64,000 nt of DNA from Phlebiopsis flavidoalba (GCA_035772785.1 JAOCPU010000024.1:62001-126000); one strand, 5' to 3'; positions 23,780-36,122 are shown, counted from the stretch's first letter. Notes: generated by a model not told the origin, from the letters alone. Made by a program: numbers and translations.

Positions 23780-25951
23780 AACAAGGGCATAGGGACGATA
23801 GAGATCCTGGCGGTTGACCCCCTACAGACTTCTGAATAATTGTGGACATCACTGACCCGCAGCATTCACGATGGGAAAAGTGAACGTGATACTATTCTAT
23901 CATGTGAGTCTTTTCGATCGCCCCCCGGTATGGCGTCTAAGACTTAGATGCAACAGTTCCTTACATAATTGCGCTACGTTTTAGGGCATTTGGCTGGCTT
24001 TGATCTTAATCACCCTCGCACCGCTATCCAAAAACCTCGATATGCTTGTGAAACCAGTATGCAAAGTCAGGAGAGACGGACTATGCGCCATCATGGGTAT
24101 TGGAAGGATTTAGAGCCAACATCGTCGCCTTGTACCTTAGCACGCCTTTGACGACCTATACTTTCGCCCCTGTCAGGTCGCCGATCCCGTTTCCTGTTTC
24201 CCGATCGTCCAAGTTTCACGTTTGGGACGGGTAGACCAAATCGACAGGCAAAAAAAGACAGCAGAAGAGGTCGCGCGGAAGCCGCCTCTGCAGTGACAGA
24301 CAAAACCGAAGCCCGTGAGAAACGGGTAGCATAAAGAGTGCCGAGCTGCTCCGTTTCCGCTGCCACTCTCGTACGAAGGCTTGATGAGCCTAAATTCCGG
24401 CACTCTTTGCTGGGCCGTTGCTCGTCTTTTCGCTGACAAGCTCGCGGATGGACGCCCGTCTCGCGAAGTTGGCTGACGCGATGGAAGCTTTTTTTTTTTA
24501 AGGCGAGCAGCGCACTACCTGTTACGACAAATCTCCTTGGCGGAAAGTGGGCCTCACTTACATTCCTTTTAGGGATCGCACATGATGGATCTGTCTGTAA
24601 CGAATCTATCACCGCCGGCCATCTCCCTCTTGCTCTTCCATTCACACTATCTTCATACACTTGGACGACCCTCCAAAAATAGAATTTCACTCATCACCCA
24701 GGTACCCCCCGCTAGCCGACACTTTTGACACTCCACATCATCCGTTCGTTCTTACCAAACGCCAACACCCCATCCTCACTCGTCTTCGCTAAGCGGTTGT
24801 CACCACGCGTCCGCCCGACAATCACTTCATGTCGGCAAACCGCTGGTCCGAGATCCTTTACAGCGGGCGTACCATCGCTTTGCCATCTGCGAACGAAATT
24901 CCTCCCCCATTTCTTTCCGACACGACCCGGAGCGTTCGAGGCCATCATACCTCGCGGATGTCGAAAGGGAATAGAAGTCGATCAGCGGAGCCCACTCTTA
25001 TGCCCCATGTCCTGGCGAAGACCGCGTTCGCTGCGGCAAGGATATGCTTTCAGAACAAGTTCTTCTCAGGACCCGAAGGCAAGAAAATTTTCAACAAAAT
25101 CGTCGAGGTTTAAGACACGCTTGGGATCGAGGCGCAGTGGAAGGTCATGGTTGATCGGTTTTGTGTGCGCGAGGCGGGGAGCTTTGGACAACTGTCTCGC
25201 TGTTTGCGACCCGTATCCGGGTCGATGGGCTCACTTCGGCTCCGACTAAGAAGACAACAGCGCCGAATAGTAGGCCGTCCGTCGTAAACGCTCACACCCA
25301 TGGTCGTGTCCTCACTGGCAAAGCCGCCATTCGCGAACAGGCTCATTACGCTTTCTCTTGCGCAGAGCCGCAGTTCTGTGAGATCGATCCTACCCTGCCG
25401 CTCGCGGCGAAGGTCAAGCACACGCTGGGTGCGGAATGGGGTTTCACACACGGCCTTTTTGACAAAGTCTTCCTGGATTTGCTGCCTGCTTCCCCTCGCG
25501 ATCGAGCACAAGGTCAAACCAGAGGACATTGGTTTTTTTTAAACGACTCTTCGTGTTCACCGACATGCAGTTCGACGCAGCGCGGTCCGACAACGGGGAC
25601 AGCGATGGCAATGTAACAGCATGGGGAGACTTCGCACGACGTGATCGCGAGGAAGTTCAAGGAGGCGGGCTACGAGCTCCCGGAGATGGTGTACTGGAAT
25701 TTGGCGCAGGGTCAGGACACCTTCCCAGTGACGCACGACACGCTGGGCGTCGCACTCATGAACGGCTTCTCGCCGGCGATGCTCAAAGTGTTCATGGGCG
25801 AAGAAGAGGAGGAGGTCAAGGAGGAGGGTTGGGAGGTCGTCGAGCAGGACTCGGAGACCAGGAAAAGCCGAAGAAAACGTTCGATCCGTACAGCATCATG
25901 GTTAAGGCAGTGTCCAGGGACAGTTACAACGGACTCATCATTGTAGATTAA
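23780..25951 (+). CDS. DUF2828 protein with C-terminal von Willebrand A-like domain
   Basis: DUF2828 proteins occur in fungi, plants and other eukaryotes and have a C-terminal vWA-like domain; their molecular role is unclear. The first readable part is SIHDGKSERD (about 23860-23890). After an intron come NHPRTAIQ, LDMLVKPV, GYWKDL (24098-24115) and VARLFADKLADG. The vWA part begins MSANRWSEILYSG (24829), then LMPH..AKTAF, LDNCLAVCD and, after a one-base shift at 25210-25212, VSGSMGSL. Together these give the metal-site motif DxSGS. Further on are AKPPFANR, AEWGFTH, RLFVFTDMQFDAA, IARKFKEAGYELPEMVYWNL, GVALMNGFSPAMLKVFMGE and SRDSYNGLIIVD with the stop at 25949-25951. The A-run at 24030-24034 also carries one extra base. 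The true start lies at or before 23780. The length fits a protein of about 600-700 residues. Confidence 0.88.
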
Positions 25952-26700
25952 ATGTATCGTTACTCGAAGTACATACCCCCATCACTACTCATTCCATTTT
26001 GTATCATAGTCAATCATACCCAACCACCCCATTTTTACAGTCTATTTCATTCACATCGCAGTCAGAAGATTCAGACGACAGTAAGCGTATCGTCATGTTC
26101 TGTATTGCGCGAATGATTTATTGCGTGAACGCTACCTGCAGAGTTGGACTTGGATAGTTTGTCAGCGTGTCACTCGTTGTCATTGAACCAAGAGTGGAAG
26201 AAAAAAAAGTAAACGTTTGTCTGGGTCGGAAGGATCACCAGGATGTCACTGAGTACATCGAGTGCTGAGAAAATAACGTTCAGTCCAGCGAATATATTTC
26301 ACTCACAACGACAGAGCAGTTAACCTATGAAAGAGTCCCCGAGAACAGCGCAAGACCAAAGAAGGAAACGTTCAGACTATGAACACAGTGATAAGGGAGT
26401 TGAATCGTGACGTAAGGTAATGATACACTTTGGGAAGGGTTACATGCGTCTGGGACAGGTAGGTACATCACGTAAGGCAACAGAGATACTATACAAACGG
26501 GGGATATGAACACAGGGTGCGTCGAACGAAGAGATGAGGACCCGACGCGGGAGTATATTATATTCTTGAAGGCGACGGCGTCCGGGACCGGGGAGTAGAA
26601 TCGGGTGAAAATGCGCGGCTGAAGCATTAGTCTAAGGGTGGTGGAGTGTTTGAGTGTGGGGGCGTGGCTGTGTAAAGACCAAATTCCCAATTGCAGGACC
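25952..26700. other. Intergenic stretch, downstream of DUF2828 gene
   Basis: The first 150 bp are A/T/C-rich with several CATT and CAATCATA tracts and probably include the 3' untranslated region. A 155-codon minus-strand frame at 26325-26792 is hydrophobic but matches nothing and overlaps the probable 3' end of the next gene. Confidence 0.4.
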
Positions 26701-26749
26701 AGACGGATATGGGGAGTAGCGCTTCTCGTTCCAGGACGTGACATGGAAG

Positions 26750-29022
26750 GTGAGAGTAACGGAAGACCACAAAGGCAAGAGACGATCGTCATCTCGACGA
26801 GAGTGCTCTACCGATGTCCGGGCGGACCCGACACCGAGATCTGGGGATGACCGCCAAGGGAAGAGGGATCAAGGGGCAGCGGCCAGGCGTCGGACATGCC
26901 AGCTGTCGCGCGACCACCACGAGGCCCGGTTCGATCTCAGCCAGCGACGGCCGCCCACACTTGCCAGTTTCACCACATTCGTCCGTTACGCTTTGACCCG
27001 CTTGCCGCTCTGCACGACCAGCGCGCCATCCTCCAGCTCCTCAGACGGGAGCGTTTTTTGCGGAGGACGAATTGGTGAGGGGCTCACACGGAATGTCGTG
27101 AGACAGGCTCAGAGTTGGCCAGACGAGGTCGTTTCGGCCGTCGTCACATCACGAGAACACACGCTTGGCGTGTCCTCTTTCGCTACGTAATGCTGGGCTA
27201 AGCTTTCTAGCTCGTCTAGTGTTCGTTTGGGAGTACGTGGCGTGGGCAACGCAAAAGAATTGTCGCGCGCTGAGGTTGTGCCGGTTTCTCTGCGCTGGGA
27301 TGTCACCAGGGTGTCGTCGGGCGAGGGAAGGGAGTCGTCAACATCTTCGAGCTCACGATTCTATTTCATCATCGTCAAAAATCGGCATCGGCATCAAACT
27401 CCTCTTCCGCCTCCCGACGCAGCTCCCGATCTGGCGTTGCTTCCGGTATCTTAAGCGTGCGTGGATCTTCCCTCCGTTCCGTCACCGTTTTTTGCGGCTG
27501 GTCAACGGGCGCGCATGGGTTCTGTTGTCTTTGTGGCGCGTTCTTCGGATCGGTGTTTGCGGCGAGCATAGTCCTCTCGCAGATGGAAGCAACGGCATTG
27601 GTATAACGGTGCGCACGCTTCTCGCCAGATCTGATGATATGAATTAGTGAATGGAGATACCTGAAGACTTGGGTGGACATACTATTTTGAGAGATTCAAT
27701 GCTGTAAGAAGGCAAGTGGGCGATAGTTAACTGGTATATAGGGTATAGGACGAATGAGTTCGTGGTGGAGAGCCGGAGGCTCCATAACAGGCATTGCTGG
27801 TGACGATATGGCGACAGGGGACGGCGCCGGGTCATCGTCCTTGACACTGCTCGGTGGTGGGTGGGGAGTAAGTAGTTTGGAGGGTCGTTGTGGACAACAC
27901 CGGGCTGGTTGTATGTGAACCAGTGGACCGAGATGAGGAAGTAAGACTCGGCAAACATCCACGCTCCTTTGGCGTCTATGCCTCTCCTCTCGCTCGCGAA
28001 CGACTTTCCGCTCCGCCCAGTCGACGCCCTTCGACCAGGTTGCATGGTCCCTCAGCTCCTTGAAACGTCTTCTAGCGACATCTTCGAAGCCCCGGCACAG
28101 TGGGATCAAAACACCATCATACCTGACTCTCCATCAACAAGCGACGGACGATGTTGGACATGGCAGGGAGCAGGATTTCCCGCATCACCGCTGAAATGCC
28201 CGGTACACGGTCTCGCACAGAGTGAACGTGGGTGGACATGGCGCTCGGTATGTCCGCGGGCGTGGATGCTCAAGCTCTTCTCCATCACCAGCGCTCTCTT
28301 TCTCCGTCTTCGAGAGCTCCGCTGTATGTGGCGCCGTGCCACGGACACGGGTGATGAGCGGGCACGACGTACTGGCTGCCCGGGCACAGAGTTTTCGTAC
28401 CACTGGTCCGCAGGAGCGACCCAATGGCCATCGAGAAATCCTATTCCTCGCCCAGTCGGGGCGATTGCGAGCTCGCGAATGCCCCCGGCGTCTTCCGTCA
28501 AGCTGATCAGGTCAATCTCGTCCTCCTCCTCCCCACTCAGGTCCTCGTCACTGTCGCCCTCGATGCCTGCTTCAGCACGTTGGATGTAGCGTTGTGGACG
28601 CCATCGCCTGGCTGAGAAGCTCCGCAAGTTTAGTGTTCGAGCGGAGCCAGTGCTTCTCGCGCGCGAGCAGAGGATTGTCCGCAATGCAGCCTTCACCCAT
28701 CTCTACGAATTGTTTCCACTATTTGGCCTGTCTCCCAGTCAGGCGGGTGCCTCCACTGACAGGAGGTGGCCACCAAGGGCCTCACGGTCAAGAGGGTCTC
28801 GTTGTGCACGGCGCCAGAGGCCCTCCGCACGACACAAAGACGACAAGTGGCTTCTACTCCTGGCCACGTCTCTTCATCTTCGTTTTCGGCCACGCTTGCC
28901 ATATTGTTGGTATCGCTGTGCGGCGACTGAGTGAAGACATAGTGAACAGAACGTCCCCTTGCGATGTTCGCGACAGACGGTGAAGACGTTGAGCGCGGGG
29001 CTGTATACGTATCGTTTTCCAT
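26750..29022 (-). CDS. Uncharacterised acidic nuclear-type protein with a Cys-x2-Cys motif
   Basis: The minus strand shows a chain of protein-like segments in shifting frames. It begins near 29022 with MENDTYTAPRSTSSPSV, then DEETWPGVEATCRLCVVRR (C-x2-C), a QIVETIRRDG helix and a basic stretch (28600-28700). An acidic block GDSDEDLSGEEEDEIDLISL (about 28500-28570) and IGFLDGHWVAPADQWYENS follow. Next come RFKELRDHATWSKGVDWAER (about 28000-28060), GAWMFAESYFLISVHWFTYN, ERREDPRTLKIPEATPDREL and, near 27200, FALPTPRTPKRTLDELESLA. The last pieces reach about 26750. The charged and proline-rich composition suggests a chromatin or transcription-linked protein, but no domain is named with confidence. 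Introns and the true ends are not resolved. Confidence 0.5.
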
Positions 29023-31460
29023 TGCCCAGGCCGACGGTTGAGCTAGCTAGCATAGTTCAACCTGCAGACCATGCAGGAAGAGAGAGACATGTTTCGGAAA
29101 TGTTTGTATGGCGAGACGCGGAGTAGTGGTACTTTGTTGGAGCCAGCGGTTGCTGGAGGACGTATGATTGCGTAGTGAGCAAGGTTGGGTCTGCGGGGTC
29201 AATGTACCACATGGCCGCGCATGCATGTTGCCAGAATGGATGGTGTTCAACTGTGTGAAGCGCAATTGAGAGGTCAGTGAGAAGTCGTGATGGCTTTGAT
29301 CTCCGCGTAATGACATGCGCGCGAAGGCGTTCAAAATTCAATCTCCCATTGTGCAGATGAACGCGAGTGCCGCGACGAAACGCGTCGGGAGACAAAGAGC
29401 AACCATTGCAAAGCATGAACATTGCAAAGACAAAAAGACCACACTTACGAGCTGCTTGCCAGGACATGCATATACCCATTAGCTTTTCGACCTCCATCGC
29501 ATCACGGAGGGCTGTGTACACTATGCGTTCGTTCCAATTATGCTTGTACTCCCAGATACTGGGCAGGTAAAGCTGAGGGCCCGACTAGGACAAGGTAGTG
29601 TGTGATTACGATATGTCTGTAAAACAGGGACTTAGATTGTCATGGGTGGCGCACCACACTACGCGCGAACGTACCTGATTATTTCCGGTGGGAGCTGTGT
29701 CCACGACCGGGTAATTTTTCCTTTGTAGCCGGTGGCATCCTGGGGGTCGAGGGCCGTACTCGTGCGTTCGCCGCCGGTGGTTTGCGTCGCCATCGCTGGG
29801 GTCGACATTGAGGTCGCTTTCGGCGTCGGGCTCGACGCAGCGTCACAGAGTAGAGGGAAGTGACAGATCGGTGGTGTGACAGAGATTCAACGAACCACGG
29901 CCAGCCCCTTTACGCGCCACGTGCAGCTTATGTAATGGACCTGCGCACGGACCACGAGGCGCACCGCATGCCTTTCCTGGAAGGGCTCATTGTTTGGTTC
30001 CCAACGTCCTCCGTCCCGAATTCCATCCTGTCGTTTGCCACATTTCTGAAACATTTTGCTGTATGTCGGCGGTACCAAATGGCTATGATGTGCTGAATTT
30101 ACACTCATTTTTATGGCATTTCTCGGCCCTGTTACTCACATCTAATGAGTGTCTTCTCCCGCAGAGGTGCCTTTGACTCATTGTTGCAACGTAGCTATGT
30201 CTGGACCGCAGGGAACAACCCGTCTTTACTGTATACCCGTACGTCTTCGAGAAGGTCATCCTACATCTAATACCGCCAGTCCTTCCCACTCGCTGCCTCC
30301 TCCTCGTCACTCATGCTGCTCCAGGCACCCTGTGATACGCTCACGGGACCTCAGGGCCAGCTCCCAGACACAGATAACATCAAGCTTGCCAGAAATCCAT
30401 ATGTTTGCTCTCGGTCCCTAGGGCTCTGGCAGTCATTATCAACCTTTGCCAGCGCCGCGTCTACGTGCCGGGGAGAAGCCTGCTTATCGTCGCATGTAAC
30501 TACCGCACCGCAATAGCCTACACATGAAAGCCACGTTGGTTCATAAGCTACCTGTATGTGGTGGAACCTCGCTTCCGCAGTTAGAGTACGAGGGGACTGA
30601 GGACTCCTGGTAGGCTCTCTGATACACATGGTTCACTGCACTCTCCGTGCTATGACGACGTTGCTTGCGCCACGATGGAAACGCGTACTCCAGATTTCGT
30701 CGTCTTCTCGGCTGTGCACAGTTACTGCGGCAGTTGACCAGACTCACCTCTCTTCGGGTGCCCGCGGCTGTATCGCCTCCCGAACAATCTGTCGCGGAGA
30801 TACGTGGTTTGGGTCCAGCAATCGTGATTATTGTGAGGATTATTGGCTATTCATGGGCGTCGGGCGGTGCTGTCCGCTATCGAAATCGCTGTGGGAATTG
30901 ATACACATCTGTGAGTGTGCATTTTTACAGGGTTTCCAATCGCGTCGAAACGCTGGAGACGATGTGTGAGTCGGCGCTGTAATCAGATGAACAAAGTCTG
31001 TGACTGATAGAAATGCTACTAGGCTACAGTGCCGCGAATTGAGAAGGCGTAATCTTCAGTCTATTCCTATTCAACCCGCTGCCCTGATATTCGTAATTTG
31101 CGAAAGGTGTAGGTCGCTCGAGCGCCAACTACGTAAGTCCCTTATTCCTGAAAACTGTATGACTGAATAGTGAAACCATTTCAAAGAGGCTATAAGGATA
31201 ACAAACAAGCTCTAACGTGGAAAGAGACGGTGTAGATCTTTTCATCTTCGCCTCCGCGGTGAGATGCATGTCAGGTGTTCGTGCATAACAATTCGGCGTA
31301 ACCCGACGGGTTAGAGATAGGCCAGTACCGACCCGTTCTCAATATCGGCAGCGCTTTCTTCGCCAATTACGTTTCTCTAGAAGCCATATAAGCGAACCGT
31401 CCCGGGACACCCTCTTCAAGGACGACGGCCACTTACTAACTAAACAGTTTGTACTTCCCA
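29023..31460. other. No recognised gene
   Basis: A 154-codon minus-strand frame at 29057-29521 includes YTALRDAMEVEKLMGICMSW followed by a possible GTAAGT donor at about 29453, so the first part may be a real exon. Nothing else forms a chain. From 29600 to 31460 both strands have only short frames. Confidence 0.35.
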
Positions 31461-31462
31461 TT

Positions 31463-32555
31463 ATGCTCCACAAGTTCTCGGCAGCCAGTACCCGTATGAC
31501 TTATGTGCACTGGTTCTATTTACGTCGTGACGCACAGAGGGAGAGCCGTACGACCTTTCCCTTTACCCCTGGTCCATTGTCACTCTGCGCACAAGTCGAC
31601 CTTCCTACCCACACACTAAGGCACCATGCTCAACACGCGACGGCGCAGTCCTTCCTGAGTCGACCTGGGACCGACTTCGTCCGTTTGGTCTTTTCCCGTT
31701 CAAATTCGACTACGCTACTAGTTGGATGTGCCGACTGGCGACGCATATTTTTAAAAAACGTTGGTTGGACATTAACTTTCTAAATGTTGCCTCCTCATCT
31801 CTACGTGAATAACCTCGATCAACCGTCAGGCTCTGCGGGCATCCCTATAATCTATACTACCATCTAACAATCCTTCTACTGCGCCCCCAACTGGTTCATC
31901 AATGGTCTAGGATCGGGTCTCTACACCCACCAAGGCGGGTTTCGTCATGACGCCACATAATATCGTCTTACTCGGGATATTGTCGCGATGCTTGGACACC
32001 TCGCTCCCTCCGGCGTCATCTACCCATAGTCTGCAGTCTGGCATCTAATGTCCTAACACGCTAAACATTGTCTTCCATCTTCGGTCTTCTCGGAGTTTGA
32101 ATCTGGTCCGTTCGGGTACTTGTGGCTTCCGCACTATCGCAAGAGGTATTTCTTTCACGAATCTTCAGTATCCCTCACGGCGCGAGCCTGAAGCTTTCTG
32201 GTATCCCCGCAATGCACGGCTACATCTACGATCATCTTGTTCTGATACCAGCGTACGTACCAATTACTTGACCTAATTTTTGCGGAAGGTAAAGGAACGG
32301 CGCCGCGCCGCATCCTCTTATTCAAAAATTTCCCAGCAACCCACTATCAAGGATGGGCACCACAGAATACAGGTTGCCCTACATAATATTGCCCGTGTAT
32401 CTGAACACAGATTTTTCTCAGATCATGGCGCAAAAAATTCACTAGAGTTCATCGCCAGCCAGCCCGTTCATTCAGGACCCACAAGGACTATGTACGTACA
32501 GATACGTGTACTTACACACGCTTTCAATGGTTCTTATCCTGATTGTTCTTTGTAA
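31463..32555 (+). CDS. Weak candidate for an unidentified frame-shifted gene
   Basis: The plus strand has a 106-codon frame (31463-31783), then protein-like pieces in different frames: NNLDQPSGSAGIPIIYTT (about 31809), NWFINGLGSGLYTHQGGF (about 31892) and FSIPHGASLKLSGIPAMHGY (about 32161-32222). Stops are almost as frequent as expected by chance, no domain is recognised and no introns are placed. It is kept only because the pieces follow each other on one strand. Confidence 0.18.
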
Positions 32556-33811
32556 ATCAGAATCGGGAGCTGTAGAACAGAGAGAGTAAGGAGAACGATG
32601 GCATGCGACGAGTCGATCTTCATGGGACTTTCCGTCATCACACTACGAATGTGCTTCGCAGTGATTCCAAGCCTTCATAAGTAATGTCGAAAATAAATTT
32701 GTCGGCACAATTAGATTTGTTGTGGAGTCTCATCAAAATGTCAGGACCAAATCACAGATACCGATCGACTAGCACAAAAAAAGTTGAGACTTCCTTGTGA
32801 ATAATGTGTGATATATTGGATTTTTAAGATGTACCAAGGACCATGCAACACCTGCAGTAACAAGGCTACACTTGCTCCGAGCAGGGACTCAGTGTGCCCG
32901 CGGTCAGCTCGGCCGAATGGATGAGCCACCGTGGACGAGGCAGGGCAAAAATTTGAGTTTGTTCACACGAAGATCCTCATTGACTTTAACGACCATCGAG
33001 TGGACCCTGGTATTGGACCTGTAGCGTGTCTTGATTAATTGATTGGCCGGTCTGTAGCGTTAGTGAGCCGGTTCGTCCATTCAAGGGTTCCATGCCGACG
33101 GGATGGAGGCACTTTTGGATACATCGTTTCCTCGTAGGGGGTATTAGTCCTCTTTCTGTGAGTGGGTAGTTCGAGCCTTCGTCGTCTGAAGCTAAAGTCC
33201 AAGAGGACCAGCTGTTTAGTTGACCTGATCAAGAAAGAACAGAGAGAAACGCAGCCACGCTCGCAGCCGGATCGAGTTCAACTCAATTAACTCAACGCGC
33301 AGCTGGGTCGTTCGTGTGGTGAGATATATGATGGGTGAGCCTTGGAGCGGAAAGATATGTGGTTGGGCAGCTAGGTAGAGCCATATTGAGGTGGGTTTTC
33401 GTAAAGGTATCAGCCTCAGAAGGGGCTTATTTATTCATCTGGCATGTACCGCCCTTCAACACTATGCCCGCTTTCCATTTGGAGCTTGTGAAGCTCTCGT
33501 TTGTTTTGATACGTCGAGGCCCGTGGCCGCGATTTATGAGTGAAAATGCGCTTCAGCGGACTAGTAGTACCGAAAAAACTTCTGACAACCACACGTCGCG
33601 GCGACCGTAAGCTCAACTTGGCACAAACTTGACCTCCTTCAGCGCTCTTGAGAGGTTACATAGGTCCACGACATATCGACGAGTGTGGTGCCACTCATTG
33701 TGTCTGGTACTCCATAGAGGCCGAAAAGCATTCAAAAAAAAAAGAAGCCAGGGAGAGACAGTTGTCAAACACAAGTGGTGATATATGTAATGTGGTTTTG
33801 GAGTTCTTAAT
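32556..33811. other. No gene seen
   Basis: This stretch is A+T-leaning with short frames only. It ends in the 5' flank of the tRNA gene, which contains an A-run (33733-33743). Confidence 0.5.
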
Positions 33812-33883
33812 GCCCGTTTAGCTCAGTGGTAGAGCGCGCCACTCGTAATGGTGAGGTCGGTTGTTCAATCCAGCCAATGGGCA
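33812..33883 (+). tRNA. tRNA-Thr (anticodon CGU), no intron
   Basis: A 72-base cloverleaf: acceptor GCCCGTT (33812-33818) pairs with AATGGGC (33876-33882), with one G-T pair, and the discriminator is A. The D arm is GCTC-AGTGGTA-GAGC. The anticodon arm is CGCCA-CTCGTAA-TGGTG, with anticodon CGT reading ACG (threonine). The variable loop is AGGTC and the T arm is GGTTG-TTCAATC-CAGCC. Internal promoter boxes match the polymerase III A box (TAGCTCAGTGG) and B box (GGTTGTTCAATCC, close to GGTTCRANTCC). CCA is not encoded, as expected in a eukaryote. Confidence 0.93.
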
Positions 33884-33904
33884 TCTGGCTCTGAGGTGAT
33901 TTGA

Positions 33905-33911
33905 TTTTTTT
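33905..33911 (+). terminator. Polymerase III T-run terminator of tRNA-Thr
   Basis: Seven T bases lie 21 bp after the tRNA 3' end, the usual stop signal for RNA polymerase III. Confidence 0.75.
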
Positions 33912-34036
33912 AACTTCTGGCCAAGTTCTGTCGACTCCAGAGTCCCCATTGTCACGTCTACATCACAACAATTTGTGACACAGCTATGTGCTCGCAGTAT
34001 TCCCGCTGAGGTAAGGCTCCAACTATTTGGTTCATG

Positions 34037-34095
34037 TTTACAGAATTTTTTGTAAATAGACAGTATACAATTTATAAACAGTTTATACTGTAAAC
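34037..34095. repeat. AT-rich nested inverted repeat
   Basis: GTTTACAG (34037-34044 region) is matched by CTGTAAAC (34088-34095), and inside it ACAGTATA (34060-34067) is matched by TATACTGT (34084-34091). A further AGTATACT copy follows at 34101-34108. The DNA between is almost only A and T. It lies about 150 bp after the tRNA gene. Confidence 0.6.
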
Positions 34096-34189
34096 CAAAC
34101 AGTATACTTATCCTGCCCTCCAAAGGCTCATGGTTGCGTAGATCTTGGGCAAGAGTCAAATGTATGTGTTATTATACGTGTGGGAAAAA

Positions 34190-34480
34190 TGGTACATGTA
34201 TGTCCATATTTCCAAGTTATCATGCTTCCAGAACATGCCGTCGTCCAGTTTCTTCGTCGGAGGTTGAAGGAGAAGCACTCTAGGGGCGCTCCGATAGGCC
34301 TCCAACCTTGACTACAAGGTTCGTCGTATTGGTCATCGTAGTCCTCGCCTCTACCGAATGTATAGGTGTTTCGAAGGTCCTGAAAAAATTTTGTTAGTGT
34401 AGCTCGACCTCGGTAACGGGTGACTTACAGAATATCCGTTGGCGAGTGGATGAATACATCTGGGAAGAGTGCTGTAGGGT
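34190..34480 (-). repeat. Dispersed repeat, copy 1 (inverted relative to 58360-58650)
   Basis: The plus strand here matches, with many differences, the reverse complement of 58360-58650. Shared blocks include TGGTACATG, CCAAGTTATC, TGCTTCCA/AACATGCCG, TCTTCGTCGG, CCTTGACTACAAGGT, CCGAATGTA, TTTTGTTAG and GTAGCTCGACCTCGG in the same order. Read on the minus strand both copies give related peptides (copy 1: PPTKKLDDGMFWKHDNLEIW), so the repeat may be part of a protein-coding mobile element or gene family. No known family is recognised. Confidence 0.7.
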
Positions 34481-34962
34481 TGATTATCTCGACTCTCCTT
34501 GGCTCTGGCAACAATGTGTTCGCATTGCGTCCACTTGCGTTGCATTCGGCGGGCTTCGGTGGTCCCCACATCCTCGATCCCCAAATCGCGCTTGTTGCCC
34601 GGCCCCCCGCGTCCGACTTCTGGGTGCATTCGAACTGCGCCGTCTCTGGCATTGAGACTGAGCCGCGAGCGCTGGTGTTTGAGGACTGCGAAGGGATGAC
34701 AATTGGACGTAGCATTCTCACATCCAATCGTATCGGCCAGTGTGTCTTCGGCCGGATTGTTCGGTCGTCGTCTGCAAGGGAGGAGCAGGTTCGTCTTCGA
34801 TGTCCTGGCCAGCCCGCGTCCGTCCGCCCGTCGCGCTGTCGCCTCGTTCTTCTCGTCTACTCCGAAGGACATCAGGAGTGGCGAGGTTGCCAGGAGCCTA
34901 GGGGACGTGAGCTCGAATTTAGGAGCAGACATTGTGAGAAGACGTACGGTGCATCGAGACAC
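34481..34962 (-). CDS. Possible coding part of the dispersed repeat unit
   Basis: A minus-strand frame of 203 codons (34351-34962) starts MSRCTVRLLTMSAPKFELTS and runs into repeat copy 1 with PRCIHPLANGYSVSHPLPRS. It has no recognised domain. An overlapping plus-strand frame of 189 codons exists, so strand choice rests only on the agreement of peptides with copy 2. The equivalent region upstream of copy 2 is not clearly related, so the two copies may share only the last 290 bp. Confidence 0.28.
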
Positions 34963-35355
34963 GCCGCAGTGCGGAGGAGATCACAGTGAGATATATGGTA
35001 AGTGTTGGTGTGACACATTCTCTTGAAGGGGTTTTCGGATTGAGGGAGGCATCGTATCGTAGACGGCGGATTGTGGGGGTGTGGGGGACACCAAGTTGCG
35101 AGTGGGGGTATTTATACCTCTGGCCTCGGGCCACCTCGATCGAACGTGTTGCTGCGGAAGCATCTCGAATGCGCGGTGGCCTATTTCCACGACCACTACG
35201 GGTAGCAAAGCCAATGAAGGCGCGGCGGTTCCGGAACCAAGGAGCATTGTGGTATTCTTCAATAGTGGCCCGAGACTAAATCGGGTTAACTATTGGCACC
35301 ACAATGAGTGTAAAACAGAGTGGCTTTTACCACCCCCGCTGCTCTCAGAATATCC

Positions 35356-35900
35356 GGTTGACTGAACCACGGAACCGTGGGTCCGACCCATGGGCCCGAC
35401 GGTGGGTCCGCTAGCGCCGTGACCGTGATGGTTCCTCAGGACGCCTGATGCCGCCCACAAGGGCCACCGTGCCAATATTGTGGACTGTGGCCAAAGAGAA
35501 AATAGTAAATGTGCATGTATTTGCATGACGTATAGCTGCCATTTTATTACTTATACTACTCGAAAGCCTTCAGACACATTGACGTTCAACTCTAAGTATT
35601 GTTTGTATCTGGCAGTTTATGTGACAGGTGAGGTCGCTGTTACATGCGTGATAGTGACCGGGGCACACTGAAGTTCTTCACGCATTAATTGTACGCTCAC
35701 ATTCCAGTGTTCTCTACAGCTTTATTTACAAAATCGCGCATGGTGTCGAGCACAGTATAAGGTACCTCCTCGCGTCGGTGGCGTCAAGAACGCTGTGGAC
35801 GGGCATTCAAGCGTCTGAGGGCCACGGGCGGCACACAGGCGTCACAGGACCCATCGACGGGCCCATGGGTCGGACCCATGGTTCCATCGTTCAGTCAACC
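35356..35900. mobile_element. MITE-like terminal-inverted-repeat element, about 545 bp
   Basis: The left arm (35356-35470) starts GGTTGACTGAACCACGGAAC and continues GTGGGTCCGACCCATGGGCC. The right arm (about 35806-35900) is its imperfect reverse complement, ending GTTCAGTCAACC. Later parts also match (ACGCCTGATGCCGCCC against ACGCCTGTGTGCCGCCC). The arms contain nested palindromes (CCACGGAACCGTGG, CCCATGGG, GGGCCC). The 300 bp between the arms are AT-rich and non-coding. No clear target-site duplication is visible. It resembles the element at 46764-47297 in size, end motif and design. Confidence 0.75.
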
Positions 35901-36122
35901 CGACGCTCTCCCGCTGCTTCGACCACTGGGCACATCCTGTTCCTTTCTGTCGATGATGACGTCTTTCCTAGAGTAGCAATGACGTGAGATAAGCACAATG
36001 CAAAACCCCAGCCAGCTTTCGGCTAGAGCGGTCACGTACCTGGAGAGACGGCCAACCGGACTGGAACTGGCGTCGCTGGTAGGACTAAGGCTCCAGCGCG
36101 GGTGCGTTGCGGGAACTTGACA

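Noticed and set aside
23156..23852. Minus-strand frames of 124-139 codons upstream of the DUF2828 gene
   Set aside because: They overlap the region where the plus-strand DUF2828 N-terminus is expected and have no domain.
15188..25951. Calling the phosphatase-like, ceramidase and DUF2828 genes pseudogenes because of frame shifts
   Set aside because: Catalytic or structural motifs, splice sites and stop positions are preserved, and the same kind of shift occurs in essential genes elsewhere in the window.
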